From an uncultured Dorea sp. (GTDB lineage Bacteria; Bacillota_A; Clostridia; Lachnospirales; Lachnospiraceae), in NCBI GenBank assembly GCA_910578865.1, contig CAJTRM010000003.1, positions 112,142-176,141 on the forward strand: 64,000 nt of DNA, read 5' to 3'. Shown piece after piece: positions 37,197 through 44,673 of the stretch (its first letter is position 1; the number at the start of each line of letters is the position of its first letter). The notes beneath the pieces were generated by a model. The model was not told the DNA's origin. It worked only from the letters and a program-made list of their open reading frames with translations, and did not search any database. A program made the position numbers and the translations under genes.

Positions 37197-39638
37197 ATGA
37201 ATTTTAAAAAGAAATTAAAAGAAGCTGCTATATTAGTTGGGGCATTTCTGATAGCTGTTGTCGTTTTCAGCTATTTTACGAATAAAGGGAATGATGATAT
37301 GACCGCAGACATGGGTACTGCTACTTATCCGTTGATTTCCTTCACCTATAACGGTTACAGCCTTAATAGTATTGCGGGTTATGCCGGAGAGATGAATATC
37401 CCGTCTGTGCGTGACACAATTACGCCTGTCGCCGGAAAGCGTCTGGACGTGGTGATTTCCGCATATGAAAATGAGGTACAAAAGGCTGTCTGCAAGGTCT
37501 ATACGCTGGATGGGAAAAAGGTGGTCTGTGAGGATGAGGTCAAAAATCCGGGTAACGAGATCAGTCTGGATCTGAGTGCCGAAAATATTCTGGTTGAGGA
37601 ACGTGTCCTCCAGATAGCGTTAACCCTGAAAGGAGATAAAAAGGTTTATTTTTATACCCGTATTGCAGATTCTGAAAATGCCAGCCTTATAGAATGTCTG
37701 GATTATGCGAATAAGTTTCATGATAACGCCCTGGGCAAATCGGACGATATGAGCTTCGGGGCGGCGCTGGAGCCGAATGAAGAGGGTGATAACAGCACAT
37801 TTTCCCATGTTAATATCCATTCTAGTTCCGCACAGGTGGGATGGAAGGATCTGGAGCCTTCAGTGGAAAACGGGGAGAGATGGAGCATCAAAGAGATGAA
37901 CAATGTCACTACGGCACTCCAGATTGAATATATTGTCCGCTGCAAGGGGGAGGAAAATGACGGGGACACCTATAAAGTAAAAGAATTTTTCAGGCTCCGG
38001 TATGACAAAGAGAGGAAGAGGACCTACCTTATCGATTATGACCGTACGATGGAACAGATCTTTGATCCTACAAAGAAAGTTTTGAGTGAGAAGGGCATTC
38101 TTCTTGGAATTACTTCTCCGGATGTATCGTATCTGACTAATAAGGATGGAACAATTGTTTCTTTTGTGCAGGCCGGGGAGCTGTGGAGCTACAATCAAGA
38201 GACAGACGAGATATCGCTGGTTTTCAGTTTTTCCTCAGCAGAAAATATGGATGAGAGAAATTATACAGAGCAGCATGAGGTAAGGCTTCTGGGTGCGGAC
38301 GAAAACGGGAATGTCACGTTTGCGGTGTACGGATATATGAATCGAGGGGCACACGAGGGTGAGGTAGGTATTGCAGTATATTATTACAATGTTCAGAAGA
38401 ATTCTGTAGAAGAGAAAGTATTCATACCTTCTAATAAATTTTACGGAAAGCAGGTAAGCGGTCTCGGAGAGCTGCTGCATTACAGCGTAGATAATAAGAA
38501 ACTGTATTTGCTGGCAGATGGGACGGTTTACGAGACGAATGTTGAAAAAGGGAGGACAAAGGAGATTGTAAAAGGGCTTGCACCAAATCAATATGTAGTA
38601 TCCGGGGACGGGCATCTGCTGGCATATCAGACAGCAGAAAGTGAGACCGATGTCAGGGAGATTATTATTTTGAACCTTGCTTCCGGGCAGGAGAAGAGCG
38701 TCACCTGTAAAGAAGGGGAAAGTATACATCCCCTTGGGTTTGTGAGAAATGATTTTGTGTATGGCATTGCGAAGACCGGGGATATGGGTCAGACTGTTTC
38801 CGGTGAGGCGGTGATACCAATGTACAAAGTTGAGATTCAGAACAGCAAGGGAAAGGTTATTAAAACTCATGAAGAAAACGGGGTATATGTCCTGGATGCT
38901 GTGCTTGAGGAAAACAGGGTAATCCTGGAACGGGCAACCAGGGAAGGAAATGTTTATACGGCTATAGCACAGGAGTATATCTCCAATAATGAGGAGGAGA
39001 AGGAGAGGAAGATCTTTCTGGAGTCTTATACGACGGAGCTGAAAGAGAAACAAATGAGGCTCACATATAAAGACGGAATTGCGGATAAGGAGCCGAAGGT
39101 GCTCAAGCCAAAGCAGGTATTATTTGAGAATCCGACGGTCGTATCCTTTGAGCATACCGGCGACGAGAAAAAATATTATGCGTATGGGCATGGAGAACTG
39201 AAGGGAGTGTATGATACGGCAGGGGATGCGATCCAGGAAGCAGATAATTTTGGCGGAGTTGTGCTGGATCAGAACCAGGCGTATGTGTGGGAACGGGGCA
39301 ACAGGGATCTTAATTTTTCCATTCCGGGGGCAGATGCTCTGGCGGCAAATATAAAAGAACAGCTGACAGGCGGTTCATCGCCGATGCAGATCATGGAAAA
39401 GGCCAGACCGGGCGCGAGTATGGATCTCAGCGGCTGCGATGCAGAGCAGCTGGCCTATATCATTAATCAGGGACGGCCGGTAATTGCCATGCTGAATGGC
39501 AGCACTTCCGTTATCCTTGTGGGATATGGTGAAAATACAATTGTCTATGTAGACATGGGCAGTAGTGAGAAAAAGAGAATTACATTTAAGCAGATGGATG
39601 AGATGACGGCGGCAAGCAGCCATACGTATATTGCATAA
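37197..39638 (+). CDS. Membrane-anchored protein of unknown function with C39-like C-terminus
   Basis: 813 aa. One N-terminal helix (about residues 12-28) anchors a large extracytoplasmic part. The middle (about 300-500) has beta-propeller-like spacing of GY/GD motifs. The last ~90 residues (LAYIINQGRPVIAML, VILVGYGENTIVYVDMG) resemble the peptidase C39-like fold, with His absent from the expected place and one Cys in SGCDAEQ. Proteolysis is therefore doubtful. It follows the methyltransferase by 13 bp and ends at a strong terminator. Confidence 0.6.
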   Translation: MNFKKKLKEAAILVGAFLIAVVVFSYFTNKGNDDMTADMGTATYPLISFTYNGYSLNSIAGYAGEMNIPSVRDTITPVAGKRLDVVISAYENEVQKAVCKVYTLDGKKVVCEDEVKNPGNEISLDLSAENILVEERVLQIALTLKGDKKVYFYTRIADSENASLIECLDYANKFHDNALGKSDDMSFGAALEPNEEGDNSTFSHVNIHSSSAQVGWKDLEPSVENGERWSIKEMNNVTTALQIEYIVRCKGEENDGDTYKVKEFFRLRYDKERKRTYLIDYDRTMEQIFDPTKKVLSEKGILLGITSPDVSYLTNKDGTIVSFVQAGELWSYNQETDEISLVFSFSSAENMDERNYTEQHEVRLLGADENGNVTFAVYGYMNRGAHEGEVGIAVYYYNVQKNSVEEKVFIPSNKFYGKQVSGLGELLHYSVDNKKLYLLADGTVYETNVEKGRTKEIVKGLAPNQYVVSGDGHLLAYQTAESETDVREIIILNLASGQEKSVTCKEGESIHPLGFVRNDFVYGIAKTGDMGQTVSGEAVIPMYKVEIQNSKGKVIKTHEENGVYVLDAVLEENRVILERATREGNVYTAIAQEYISNNEEEKERKIFLESYTTELKEKQMRLTYKDGIADKEPKVLKPKQVLFENPTVVSFEHTGDEKKYYAYGHGELKGVYDTAGDAIQEADNFGGVVLDQNQAYVWERGNRDLNFSIPGADALAANIKEQLTGGSSPMQIMEKARPGASMDLSGCDAEQLAYIINQGRPVIAMLNGSTSVILVGYGENTIVYVDMGSSEKKRITFKQMDEMTAASSHTYIA

Positions 39639-39667
39639 TGTTCATCCAACGGCCATAAGGGACTGTA

Positions 39668-39715
39668 AAAGCCCGGGATACAGACAGCGTGTCATGTGTA
39701 TCCCGGGCTTTCTAT
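39668..39715 (+). terminator. Strong rho-independent terminator
   Basis: AAAGCCCGGGATACA (39668-39682) pairs perfectly with TGTATCCCGGGCTTT (39697-39711), then CTATT. Read on the minus strand it also ends in AAAG/TTTT-like sequence, so it may serve the convergent queT transcript too. Confidence 0.85.
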
Positions 39716-39766
39716 TCACCGGATAGGTGCATGTCCGGCAAGAAGCGTTAAAGGACTCCTGCCGGA

Positions 39767-40252
39767 TTATTTTTGAAATACAAGGTTTTTATATCTCCAG
39801 AGAGCAGAATAAAGAATCAGTCCAAGCACGCCGCAGGACAGTACTTCTCCAATCCCGACTGTCAGCATCATAAACGGAACAGGCAGCAGCACTCCGTATC
39901 CGTAACGCAGTATAAAGGGTACAATGATGGAGTTGGCTATAATCGGAGGAAGCGGAGCGAAGAAATAGTTTCTGCCGCGCAGCTGATAGGTGCCATATGC
40001 ACCGATCAAAGTGGCTATGCTGCCGAAGATAATATCGGGAAGTATTGCTCCCCCTAAAATGTTGCCTGTGAGGCAGCCGATAAAGAGCCCCGGAATCGCG
40101 GCGGGCGTAAATAGAGGAAGGATTGTGAGTGCTTCGGAAATTCTAATCTGGATTTCACCGAAAGAAAATGGTGCAAATAAGTAGGTAAGCACCACGTAGA
40201 CAGCGGCAATCATAGCCGCCTGTGTCATGAAAGTAATTTTTTGATTTTTCAT
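39767..40252 (-). CDS. queT: QueT-type queuosine precursor ECF transporter S-component
   Basis: 161 aa with about five or six membrane helices. The N-terminal AAMIAAVYVVLTYLFAPFSF and the GEIQIRISEALTILPLFTP stretch are characteristic of QueT. It should bind queuosine precursors such as preQ1 for import together with a shared ECF module encoded elsewhere. A preQ1-I-like riboswitch precedes it and its tail contains the ribosome site, which agrees with this function. Confidence 0.9.
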   Translation of the reverse strand: MKNQKITFMTQAAMIAAVYVVLTYLFAPFSFGEIQIRISEALTILPLFTPAAIPGLFIGCLTGNILGGAILPDIIFGSIATLIGAYGTYQLRGRNYFFAPLPPIIANSIIVPFILRYGYGVLLPVPFMMLTVGIGEVLSCGVLGLILYSALWRYKNLVFQK

Positions 40253-40263
40253 AGATTTTAGTT

Positions 40264-40306
40264 CTCCTTTAGTTTTGTTTTACGTGTGGAAGGTCTCGAA
40301 CACACG
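40264..40306 (-). ncRNA. PreQ1-I-like riboswitch of queT
   Basis: On the minus strand CGTGTG and CACACG form stem P1 around the loop TTCGAGACCTTC. The A-rich tail AAAACAAAACTAAAGGAG follows and contains the Shine-Dalgarno of queT. This stem, C/U/G loop and A-rich tail merging into GGAG is the preQ1-I layout, with ligand-bound pseudoknot formation hiding the ribosome site. It was recognised by eye together with the queT context; no covariance search was done. Confidence 0.72.
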
Positions 40307-40439
40307 CGCTTTAGCGGGTAGCAAAGATATCCGGCGGATGTCTTTGTTGTCTTCCCGTAACGCCGGGAATCGGCGGCAAGCATTGATTCTTTAGGCTTGC
40401 GGACAGATATGAGTATAGCATGGGAGGGCGTGGAAATCA
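40272..40439 (-). repeat. Duplicated promoter-leader-riboswitch block, copy 1
   Basis: About 168 bp nearly identical (roughly nine of ten bases by eye) and in the same orientation as 42694-42863. Promoter, hairpins and riboswitch stem are all included. Confidence 0.85.
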
Positions 40440-40440
40440 A
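40412..40440 (-). promoter_or_regulatory. Promoter of queT
   Basis: On the minus strand TTGATT (40440-40435), 17-bp spacer ending TGC, and TATACT (40417-40412), so an extended -10. The ~150-nt leader before the riboswitch holds three further hairpins (GCAAGC/GCTTGC, CGCCG/CGGCG, and a long CAAAGA/TCTTTG stem closed by CGGG/CCCG). Confidence 0.7.
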
Positions 40441-40534
40441 GTCGTACCCACAATTTACTCACGGCAAACGCAAGCTTTTACCCTCTCAAGCGGCTTAAAT
40501 TCAGCGCTATTATTCAATGCCTGTATTGAGTCCT

Positions 40535-40870
40535 TTAAAGACTTTCACTTGTCTTTTCTTCCACACGCAGCTGGCCGAGGACAAGGGACGCCTCGGAAGT
40601 CCATGCGCTTACCACATGGGCCGGCTGTTTTCTTTTTGCCCCGTCTCTGCTGCGTCTGATGGTCTTTCCATCAATAGCAACGACACCCTCTATCTTCCCT
40701 GCGACAGCCCCAGTCCTCTATTTCATTCCAGGTATCCATACCGCAGAGGATAGCAGTAACTGCGATTATGATGATATCAAGAAATTTGTGTTTTGGGTTA
40801 TATGGGGCTCTCGGATCCGGAATCTCCCGCATACATCCGACCAGTGAGCATTCATTTTCCATATCTGACA
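40535..40870 (-). pseudogene. ISAs1-family transposase remnant
   Basis: On the minus strand IPDPRAPYNPKHKFLDIIII and DTWNEIEDWG match the DDE_Tnp_1-associated N-terminus of ISAs1 transposases. After an internal deletion and frame change near 40712, VVAIDGKTIRRSRDGAK (first catalytic Asp) and PAHVVSAWTSEASLVLGQ follow. It then stops near 40535. Inactive: N-terminal and C-terminal parts and the terminal repeats are missing. Confidence 0.82.
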
Positions 40871-41296
40871 TAACAATCATTTCAAGAAGTATGGAAATAA
40901 TTGTACACGATTGTGCGAAGATCAAAGAATGCTTAGGAAGCCGATTTTCAAAACAACTCAAAAGGAAATTTAGAAGCACCAGGATAAGGCAAATATCCAA
41001 TATAATCAAGAAAAGAGTGCGCCATCAACCAGAAAAAAGGGTGCACTCAAATTAAAAAAGAATGCACATAATATTAATGTTTGGCTTAGTATTTCGTGAT
41101 TTTTTGAAAAACAGAGGTGAATGGGGAAATGAGGGAGCGGCGCGGTGATCAGGATTAGAGATTGTCAAATAAGAGTGCTATAAACAGGGGTTTGCACTGG
41201 TGCAATACCAGGAAATCCAAGAAAGAGAGCATTTATACTGTTAAGCAGTTGCATTGTCAAAACAATATGAATAGGGGCCGGAAAGAGATATTGTCA
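40871..41296. other. Intergenic stretch without recognisable gene
   Basis: Open frames here are short and do not resemble proteins. The first part is probably more IS debris. Nothing else is supported. Confidence 0.4.
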
Positions 41297-41325
41297 TTGC
41301 CGGATCCGGGCACATGTGCTATACT
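41297..41325 (+). promoter_or_regulatory. Promoter of the Hol_Tox-type gene
   Basis: TTGCCG (41297-41302), 17-bp spacer ending TGC, TATACT (41320-41325). The leader contains GCCCTCC/GGAGGGGC and a further CCCTCC that can mask the strong GGAGGG ribosome site, as common in type I toxin messages. Confidence 0.65.
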
Positions 41326-41523
41326 TTGCGAAAGGGAAACCATAGAGCCAGGCGGCTGCCCTCCATTTACGGAGGGGCTGACCCTCCAAACGAAAGAAAG
41401 GAGGGCGTTGCCAATGTATGTTACATATTCTGATTTGAAGGATGCCAGATAAGGATAAATTTTTGTTTTGTGTAAAGGCAAAAGCATATTGAAAAAAGTT
41501 TTTGCATATGCTATAATGCCGAT

Positions 41524-41611
41524 AGGCAAAAAGATATGACAGTTCCATGAGAACGCAGAATGAATCCCCAAACCGTAGTAGCGTACAGTCTGGGGATTCT
41601 TCTTTTCTTTT
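41524..41611 (+). ncRNA. Small RNA, candidate antitoxin of the nested peptide gene
   Basis: Excellent promoter TTGAAA (41489-41494), 17-bp spacer, TATAAT (41512-41517) with TGC before it. About 88 nt downstream a terminator GAATCCCC (41562-41569) / GGGGATTC (41592-41599) is followed by TTCTTTTCTTTT. The RNA converges on the peptide mRNA (41733 leftward) and shares its terminator, so their 3' ends are complementary over about 50 nt. Confidence 0.6.
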
Positions 41612-41634
41612 ATAGTGGCAAAGCACCCACTAGG

Positions 41635-41733
41635 CTATTTGTTGCCCTTTCGGTCACTGTCAAGCCATTTGATGATGTAGTGGCAGGCTACACCAGCCGC
41701 AACAGCGACTATAAAAGATATGACAAACTCCAT
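41635..41733 (-). CDS. 32-aa hydrophobic membrane peptide, putative type I toxin
   Basis: Minus-strand ATG at 41733 with a perfect AGGAGGTG ribosome site (41746-41739) and an extended -10 TGCTATAAT (TATAAT at 41785-41780). Sequence starts MEFVISFIVAVAAGVACHY, a single membrane helix, followed by a charged tail KWLDSDRKGNK. Length, one helix, Lys/Arg-rich end and a convergent small RNA fit type I toxins such as TxpA, though I cannot name a family. An alternative is a small membrane regulator. Confidence 0.6.
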   Translation of the reverse strand: MEFVISFIVAVAAGVACHYIIKWLDSDRKGNK

Positions 41734-42031
41734 GGAAACACCTCCTCCCGTTGCCGGGTGTAGGTTGGACAACACAAGAATTATAGCATATCCATTCATA
41801 TTCTTCTATCCTTTTCTTAAAAGGCTTTAAGGTTGGGGTTGTGGCTGATACAATCCGATGCTCGCTATATCTGCAGACATTGTCACTAAATGGCTTCTCG
41901 TGGAGCTAATTTTCTTAATCAATGCCGTTACTTTCCGAAAACTTATTTTTGTCCTTATCTGGTTTCACTCTTAATTCAGGTTGGGATATTCATTTGCGCC
42001 CTTGTGGGATTGTGTTACACGGTCTTCAGGG

Positions 42032-42126
42032 GAAAGAAATAGCCGCCACTACTGCAATAGTGACGGCCTGATGTAAATTAGGTTTTTGTTTTTGAGGGTA
42101 GCCGCTTCTATGGCGTTCCCTTTTTG
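42032..42126 (-). ncRNA. Antisense RNA overlapping the 3' end of the Hol_Tox gene (RatA-like)
   Basis: On the minus strand an extended -10 TG-T-TATATT (42139-42134) should start an RNA near 42126. It has a 5' hairpin GGGaacGCC...CCC and ends after the hairpin TAGTGACGGC / GCCGCCACTA (42067-42042) with CTATTTCTTT. It overlaps the last toxin codons tail to tail, as RatA does txpA. Confidence 0.55.
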
Positions 42127-42162
42127 TGTCTATAATATAACATATCCGGCAGCAGTACGCAA

Positions 42163-42438
42163 GTGCCAGGGGTAAAATGCACGGCGGAAATGTATAGACC
42201 CATCCATCATAGTAAGACTAAGGATCCAGATTCATTGTCTCGTTATATGATAGTTATGGGCAGTGCATTGATTGAGACAAGTGCAAGAAAATTAAAGATT
42301 GAGGCAGAGAATGAGGCAAATAAGAAAACGGCTCAAAGAATGCTGAATATGGGAAAGCTGACAATTGAGGAAGTTGCAATGTGTTCCGGACTTAGTATTG
42401 AAGAGGTGGAACAGCTTGCCGGACTGCAGACGGTGTAG
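42163..42438 (+). pseudogene. C-terminal fragment of an Rpn/PD-(D/E)XK transposase-like nuclease
   Basis: The 91-codon frame (GTG start, no ribosome site) ends with KKTAQRMLNMGKLTIEEVAM and SGLSIEEVEQLAG, the helical tail found at the end of Rpn-family recombination-promoting nucleases. The nuclease domain itself is missing. Debris rather than a gene. Confidence 0.5.
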
Positions 42439-42461
42439 AATCTGGATTTTATCTGGTAAGG

Positions 42462-42585
42462 AATACCCGTCCGGGCAGCCAATAACTCATACTTGCGGCG
42501 AGCGGACTTCGTCCGATAGAGTATACCCATACGGGCATCCCATAATGCATGCCCTCGGCTGGCGGATACCGTCCGATAAAGTATA
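42462..42585. repeat. ~60-bp imperfect tandem repeat, two units
   Basis: Units 42462-42521 and 42522-42581 share the order ATACCC, CGGGCA, CCATAA or CAATAA, GCGGA and GTCCGATA. A partial third unit (AAGTATA) follows. Read on the minus strand it gives ~20-residue repeats starting ILYRT, but no ribosome site or plausible protein was found. Confidence 0.6.
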
Positions 42586-42624
42586 AAAATCTGCCGGGCG
42601 CAAGACAAAATAAGATGAAGAGAA

Positions 42625-42660
42625 ACACCCTGGAAATGCCTGATTTCCGGGGTGTCTGTA
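42625..42660. terminator. Bidirectional terminator-like hairpin
   Basis: ACACCCTGGAAAT (42625-42637) pairs with ATTTCCGGGGTGT (42643-42655) over 13 positions, one of them G-U. On the minus strand TTTCTCTTC follows, so it would end transcripts coming from the second riboswitch copy. Confidence 0.65.
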
Positions 42661-42693
42661 TTATTATAAATCTTCATAAAAACGTAGAACATT

Positions 42694-42863
42694 AAGTTTT
42701 GTTTTTACGTGTGGAAGGTCTCGAACACACGTGCTTTAGCGGGCAGCAAAGATATCTGGCGAATGTCTTTGCTGTCTTCCCGTAACGCCGGAAGTCGGCG
42801 GCAAGAATTGACTTGGCGGCTTGCGGACAGATATGAGTATAGCATGGGAGGGTGTGGAAATCA
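42694..42863 (-). repeat. Duplicated promoter-leader-riboswitch block, copy 2 (orphan preQ1-like RNA)
   Basis: Copy of 40272-40439 in the same orientation. Stem CGTGTG/CACACG (42708-42713, 42726-42731), loop and hairpins are kept, and several changes fall in stems. The tail is AAAAACAAAACTTAATG, with no GGAG and no queT-like gene. Its transcript would meet the hairpin at 42655-42625 about 40 nt after the riboswitch. Confidence 0.8.
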
Positions 42864-42884
42864 GGAAAATATACCCTAAAATAT

Positions 42885-42952
42885 ACAATTCGCGGACAAA
42901 ACATGACAGTTCGAGGACATTTCCCCAAAAGTGATAAAAAATATGTTATGAT
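42885..42952 (+). promoter_or_regulatory. LytTR-type direct repeats and promoter Pa (antisense to the XRE gene)
   Basis: ACAATTCGCGGAC (42885) and ACAGTTCGAGGAC (42906) are direct repeats with a 21-bp period and the LytTR core ACxGTT. TATGAT (42947-42952) starts exactly 38 bp after the G of the second GTT. The -35 is poor, as in activator-dependent promoters. The transcript would run antisense through the XRE gene. Confidence 0.6.
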
Positions 42953-43281
42953 TTACCAAAGTAGCGATGGAATAATTTTACATATTCCAAAAAATACTGC
43001 TTTTCCGGAATCGTCATTAACTCAATGTAATAATTAATGTTGTCGGTAAGAGAGGATGAGTCATTGTCCGTCTGGCGAAAAAGATCGCATAACAGATCCT
43101 GCAGCCCGACGTCAAGGATATCAGCCAACATATATAACCGGTCGATGCTTGGCAGAACCCTGCCATTTTCAAGACGGCTTATGAAACTGGAAGAGACACT
43201 GGCTTTTTCTGCAAGTTCTTCCTGGGTTAGATCAGCATTAATGCGTGCCTGCCTGACACGAAATCCGATTTCTTTTTTCAT
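42946..43281 (-). CDS. XRE-family HTH transcriptional regulator
   Basis: 111 aa, minus strand, AAAGGAG before ATG 43281. The Cro/CI helix-turn-helix spans about residues 6-60 (LTQEELAEKASVSSSFISRL). A short C-terminal helical region follows. It is divergent from the lanthipeptide operon and shares its upstream region, so it probably represses or tunes that operon. Confidence 0.9.
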   Translation of the reverse strand: MKKEIGFRVRQARINADLTQEELAEKASVSSSFISRLENGRVLPSIDRLYMLADILDVGLQDLLCDLFRQTDNDSSSLTDNINYYIELMTIPEKQYFLEYVKLFHRYFGKS

Positions 43282-43306
43282 AGCGGCTCCTTTCGATGTC
43301 AGTTTA

Positions 43307-43353
43307 TCAGTTCGCGGATAGATTTTGAAATAACTAATAAGCCTATATATTTA
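43307..43353 (+). promoter_or_regulatory. LytTR-type half-site and promoter Pb of the lanthipeptide operon
   Basis: TCAGTTCGCGG (43307-43317) matches the half-sites at 42885 and 49455. A -10 (TATTTA at 43348, or TATATT at 43346) lies at 38 or 36 bp from the GTT, as at Pa and Pc. A second half-site 21 bp upstream is not clear (TTTCG at 43291). Autoregulation of the operon is likely. Confidence 0.5.
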
Positions 43354-43381
43354 CTAAAATGCGTGTTTGCGGGAGACAGTG

Positions 43382-43936
43382 ATGAACAATAAATTAATTA
43401 GTATGGAAGCAGTAAAATTAGCGCTTAACAATATAGAAGAGGCGGGTCTTGATTCAAAGGAAGTCCTGAAAGATAGTATTGGCTGGCTGTATGAAAGATA
43501 TTCTGTGACCGGTGACTGTTCTTACATGAAACAGGCGTTGCATCATATTCAGGCTTATGTACAGCTTGGCTTTCCTTATGAAGAGGAGCAGAGGTTGTTT
43601 GACCGGATACTTGATGTTCTTGGAGCAGGGAAAACACAGGTAATGTTTCTGGATGAGAGATATACAAAGACGATCAGGCTCAACAAGCATCAAGTGAGGA
43701 GTATGATTGGAAGATGGAATCCGCAGATTCATTCTATGCCTATTAATGCTGTGGTAGACGATGTGATAGATAAGGTGAAATATGAGAAGGAAGGCATCTA
43801 TACTTATATCAGTGGGCGCAGGCGTCTGGAAGGCAGAGAGACTGCAAGGGACGAGTACCGCCTGATTATATACGGGCATAGGGCACAGTTTTTTGATATA
43901 GGGAAAAAGCTGTATTATACAATACAAAAAGAGTAA
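43382..43936 (+). CDS. Protein of unknown function, first gene of the lanthipeptide operon
   Basis: 184 aa from ATG 43382 (MNNKLISMEAVKLALNNIEE); the open frame starts five codons earlier. It appears soluble and mostly helical in the first 95 residues (TPR-like spacing), then more mixed and basic with ERYTKTIRLNKHQVRSMIGR and GRRRLEGRETARDEYR. No family is recognised. Its place before a LytTR regulator and AgrC-like kinase, 14 bp upstream, suggests a regulatory part. It ends 14 nt before the next ATG. Confidence 0.6.
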   Translation: MNNKLISMEAVKLALNNIEEAGLDSKEVLKDSIGWLYERYSVTGDCSYMKQALHHIQAYVQLGFPYEEEQRLFDRILDVLGAGKTQVMFLDERYTKTIRLNKHQVRSMIGRWNPQIHSMPINAVVDDVIDKVKYEKEGIYTYISGRRRLEGRETARDEYRLIIYGHRAQFFDIGKKLYYTIQKE

Positions 43937-43950
43937 TAAGGTGAAATCAT

Positions 43951-44673
43951 ATGTTCAGGATTGCAATTGTAGATGACAGTAAGGATATAACGGAGATTGT
44001 AAGAGCACATGTAAAAAGACAGGCGGCAAATGCGGGGATGGACCAGGAAGTCATGGTCAGGACTTATACGAAGCCCAGAAGCCTGCTGGAGGAAATGCAG
44101 GGCGGAATGAAATTTCATATTTTTATTCTGGATGTGGAGATGCCGGAGATCAACGGCGTCGAACTGTCAGACCGGATACGGGAGATACAGAGCAAGGGTT
44201 ACATTATATTTCTGACTTGCCATGCATCGTTTGCTCCGCAAGGTTATGAGAAGGGAGCCTACCAGTATGTATTAAAGCCGGATATGGAGCGCAGGCTGCC
44301 GCATGTACTGGACAGCGTTCTGGCAGAGTGCAAGCGGGAGATGACAGAATATTATCAGATTACGAATCAGCATCGTGTCGAACGGATGAGGTGCAGCGAG
44401 ATTATTTATGTGAAAAAGGATGGGAAGAACTGTACCCTGTTTACGGAGAGGAGTCAGCATTTTGACCGGAAAACATTAGAACAAGTCAGGCAGGTCTTGA
44501 GTAGGGTGGGTTTTATTGCCATAGACAGGGGGAGGATTGTGAATATTGAGCATATCAGGAAAATCGAGAAAAATGAAGTCCACATGGACAATGGAGAGGT
44601 TCTGGAAATCAGCAGATCCAATATTAAAAAGGTGAAAAACATGGTTACAGAATATTGGAGAGATAACTTATGA
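43951..44673 (+). CDS. LytTR-family (AgrA-like) response regulator
   Basis: 240 aa. Receiver: AIVDDSKDIT, phospho-Asp in FILDVEMPEINGVELSD (about residue 58), Lys in VLKPD. LytTR DNA-binding domain from about residue 140 (IIYVKKDGKNCTLFT, GFIAIDRGRIVNIEHIRKIE, EISRSNIKKVK). It overlaps the kinase start by 4 bp. Expected to bind the 21-bp-spaced repeats at 42885, 43307 and 49455. Confidence 0.9.
   Translation: MFRIAIVDDSKDITEIVRAHVKRQAANAGMDQEVMVRTYTKPRSLLEEMQGGMKFHIFILDVEMPEINGVELSDRIREIQSKGYIIFLTCHASFAPQGYEKGAYQYVLKPDMERRLPHVLDSVLAECKREMTEYYQITNQHRVERMRCSEIIYVKKDGKNCTLFTERSQHFDRKTLEQVRQVLSRVGFIAIDRGRIVNIEHIRKIEKNEVHMDNGEVLEISRSNIKKVKNMVTEYWRDNL

Larger units (their letters stand above)
41438..41973. 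mobile_element. ~535-bp insertion with inverted-repeat ends inside the toxin gene
   Basis: CCAGATAAGGA (41445-41455) near the left end and TCCTTATCTGG (41952-41962) near the right end are perfect 11-bp inverted copies, with weaker matching around them (GATAAAT / GACAAAA). No transposase is encoded, so it is a MITE-like passenger. It contains a 32-codon membrane peptide gene on the minus strand and a small RNA on the plus strand. Exact ends and target duplication could not be fixed. Confidence 0.6.
41414..42042 (+). pseudogene. Hol_Tox-like (TxpA-type) type I toxin gene split by an insertion
   Basis: ATG 41414 behind AAGGAGGG starts MYVTYSDL, the typical first eight residues of putative holin-like toxins, but the frame then closes at 41452 (KDAR). 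The expected remainder, IQVGIFICALVGL...RGKK and stop, lies in one frame at 41974-42042. Joined, they give an ordinary 30-aa toxin with one membrane helix. About 536 bp between them are the element described at 41438. The toxin should be inactive unless the element excises. Confidence 0.75.

Noticed and set aside
42333..42692. 119-codon minus-strand frame downstream of riboswitch copy 2
   Set aside because: It is composed of the tandem repeat and the complement of the Rpn-like fragment, contains a terminator hairpin, and has no ribosome site.
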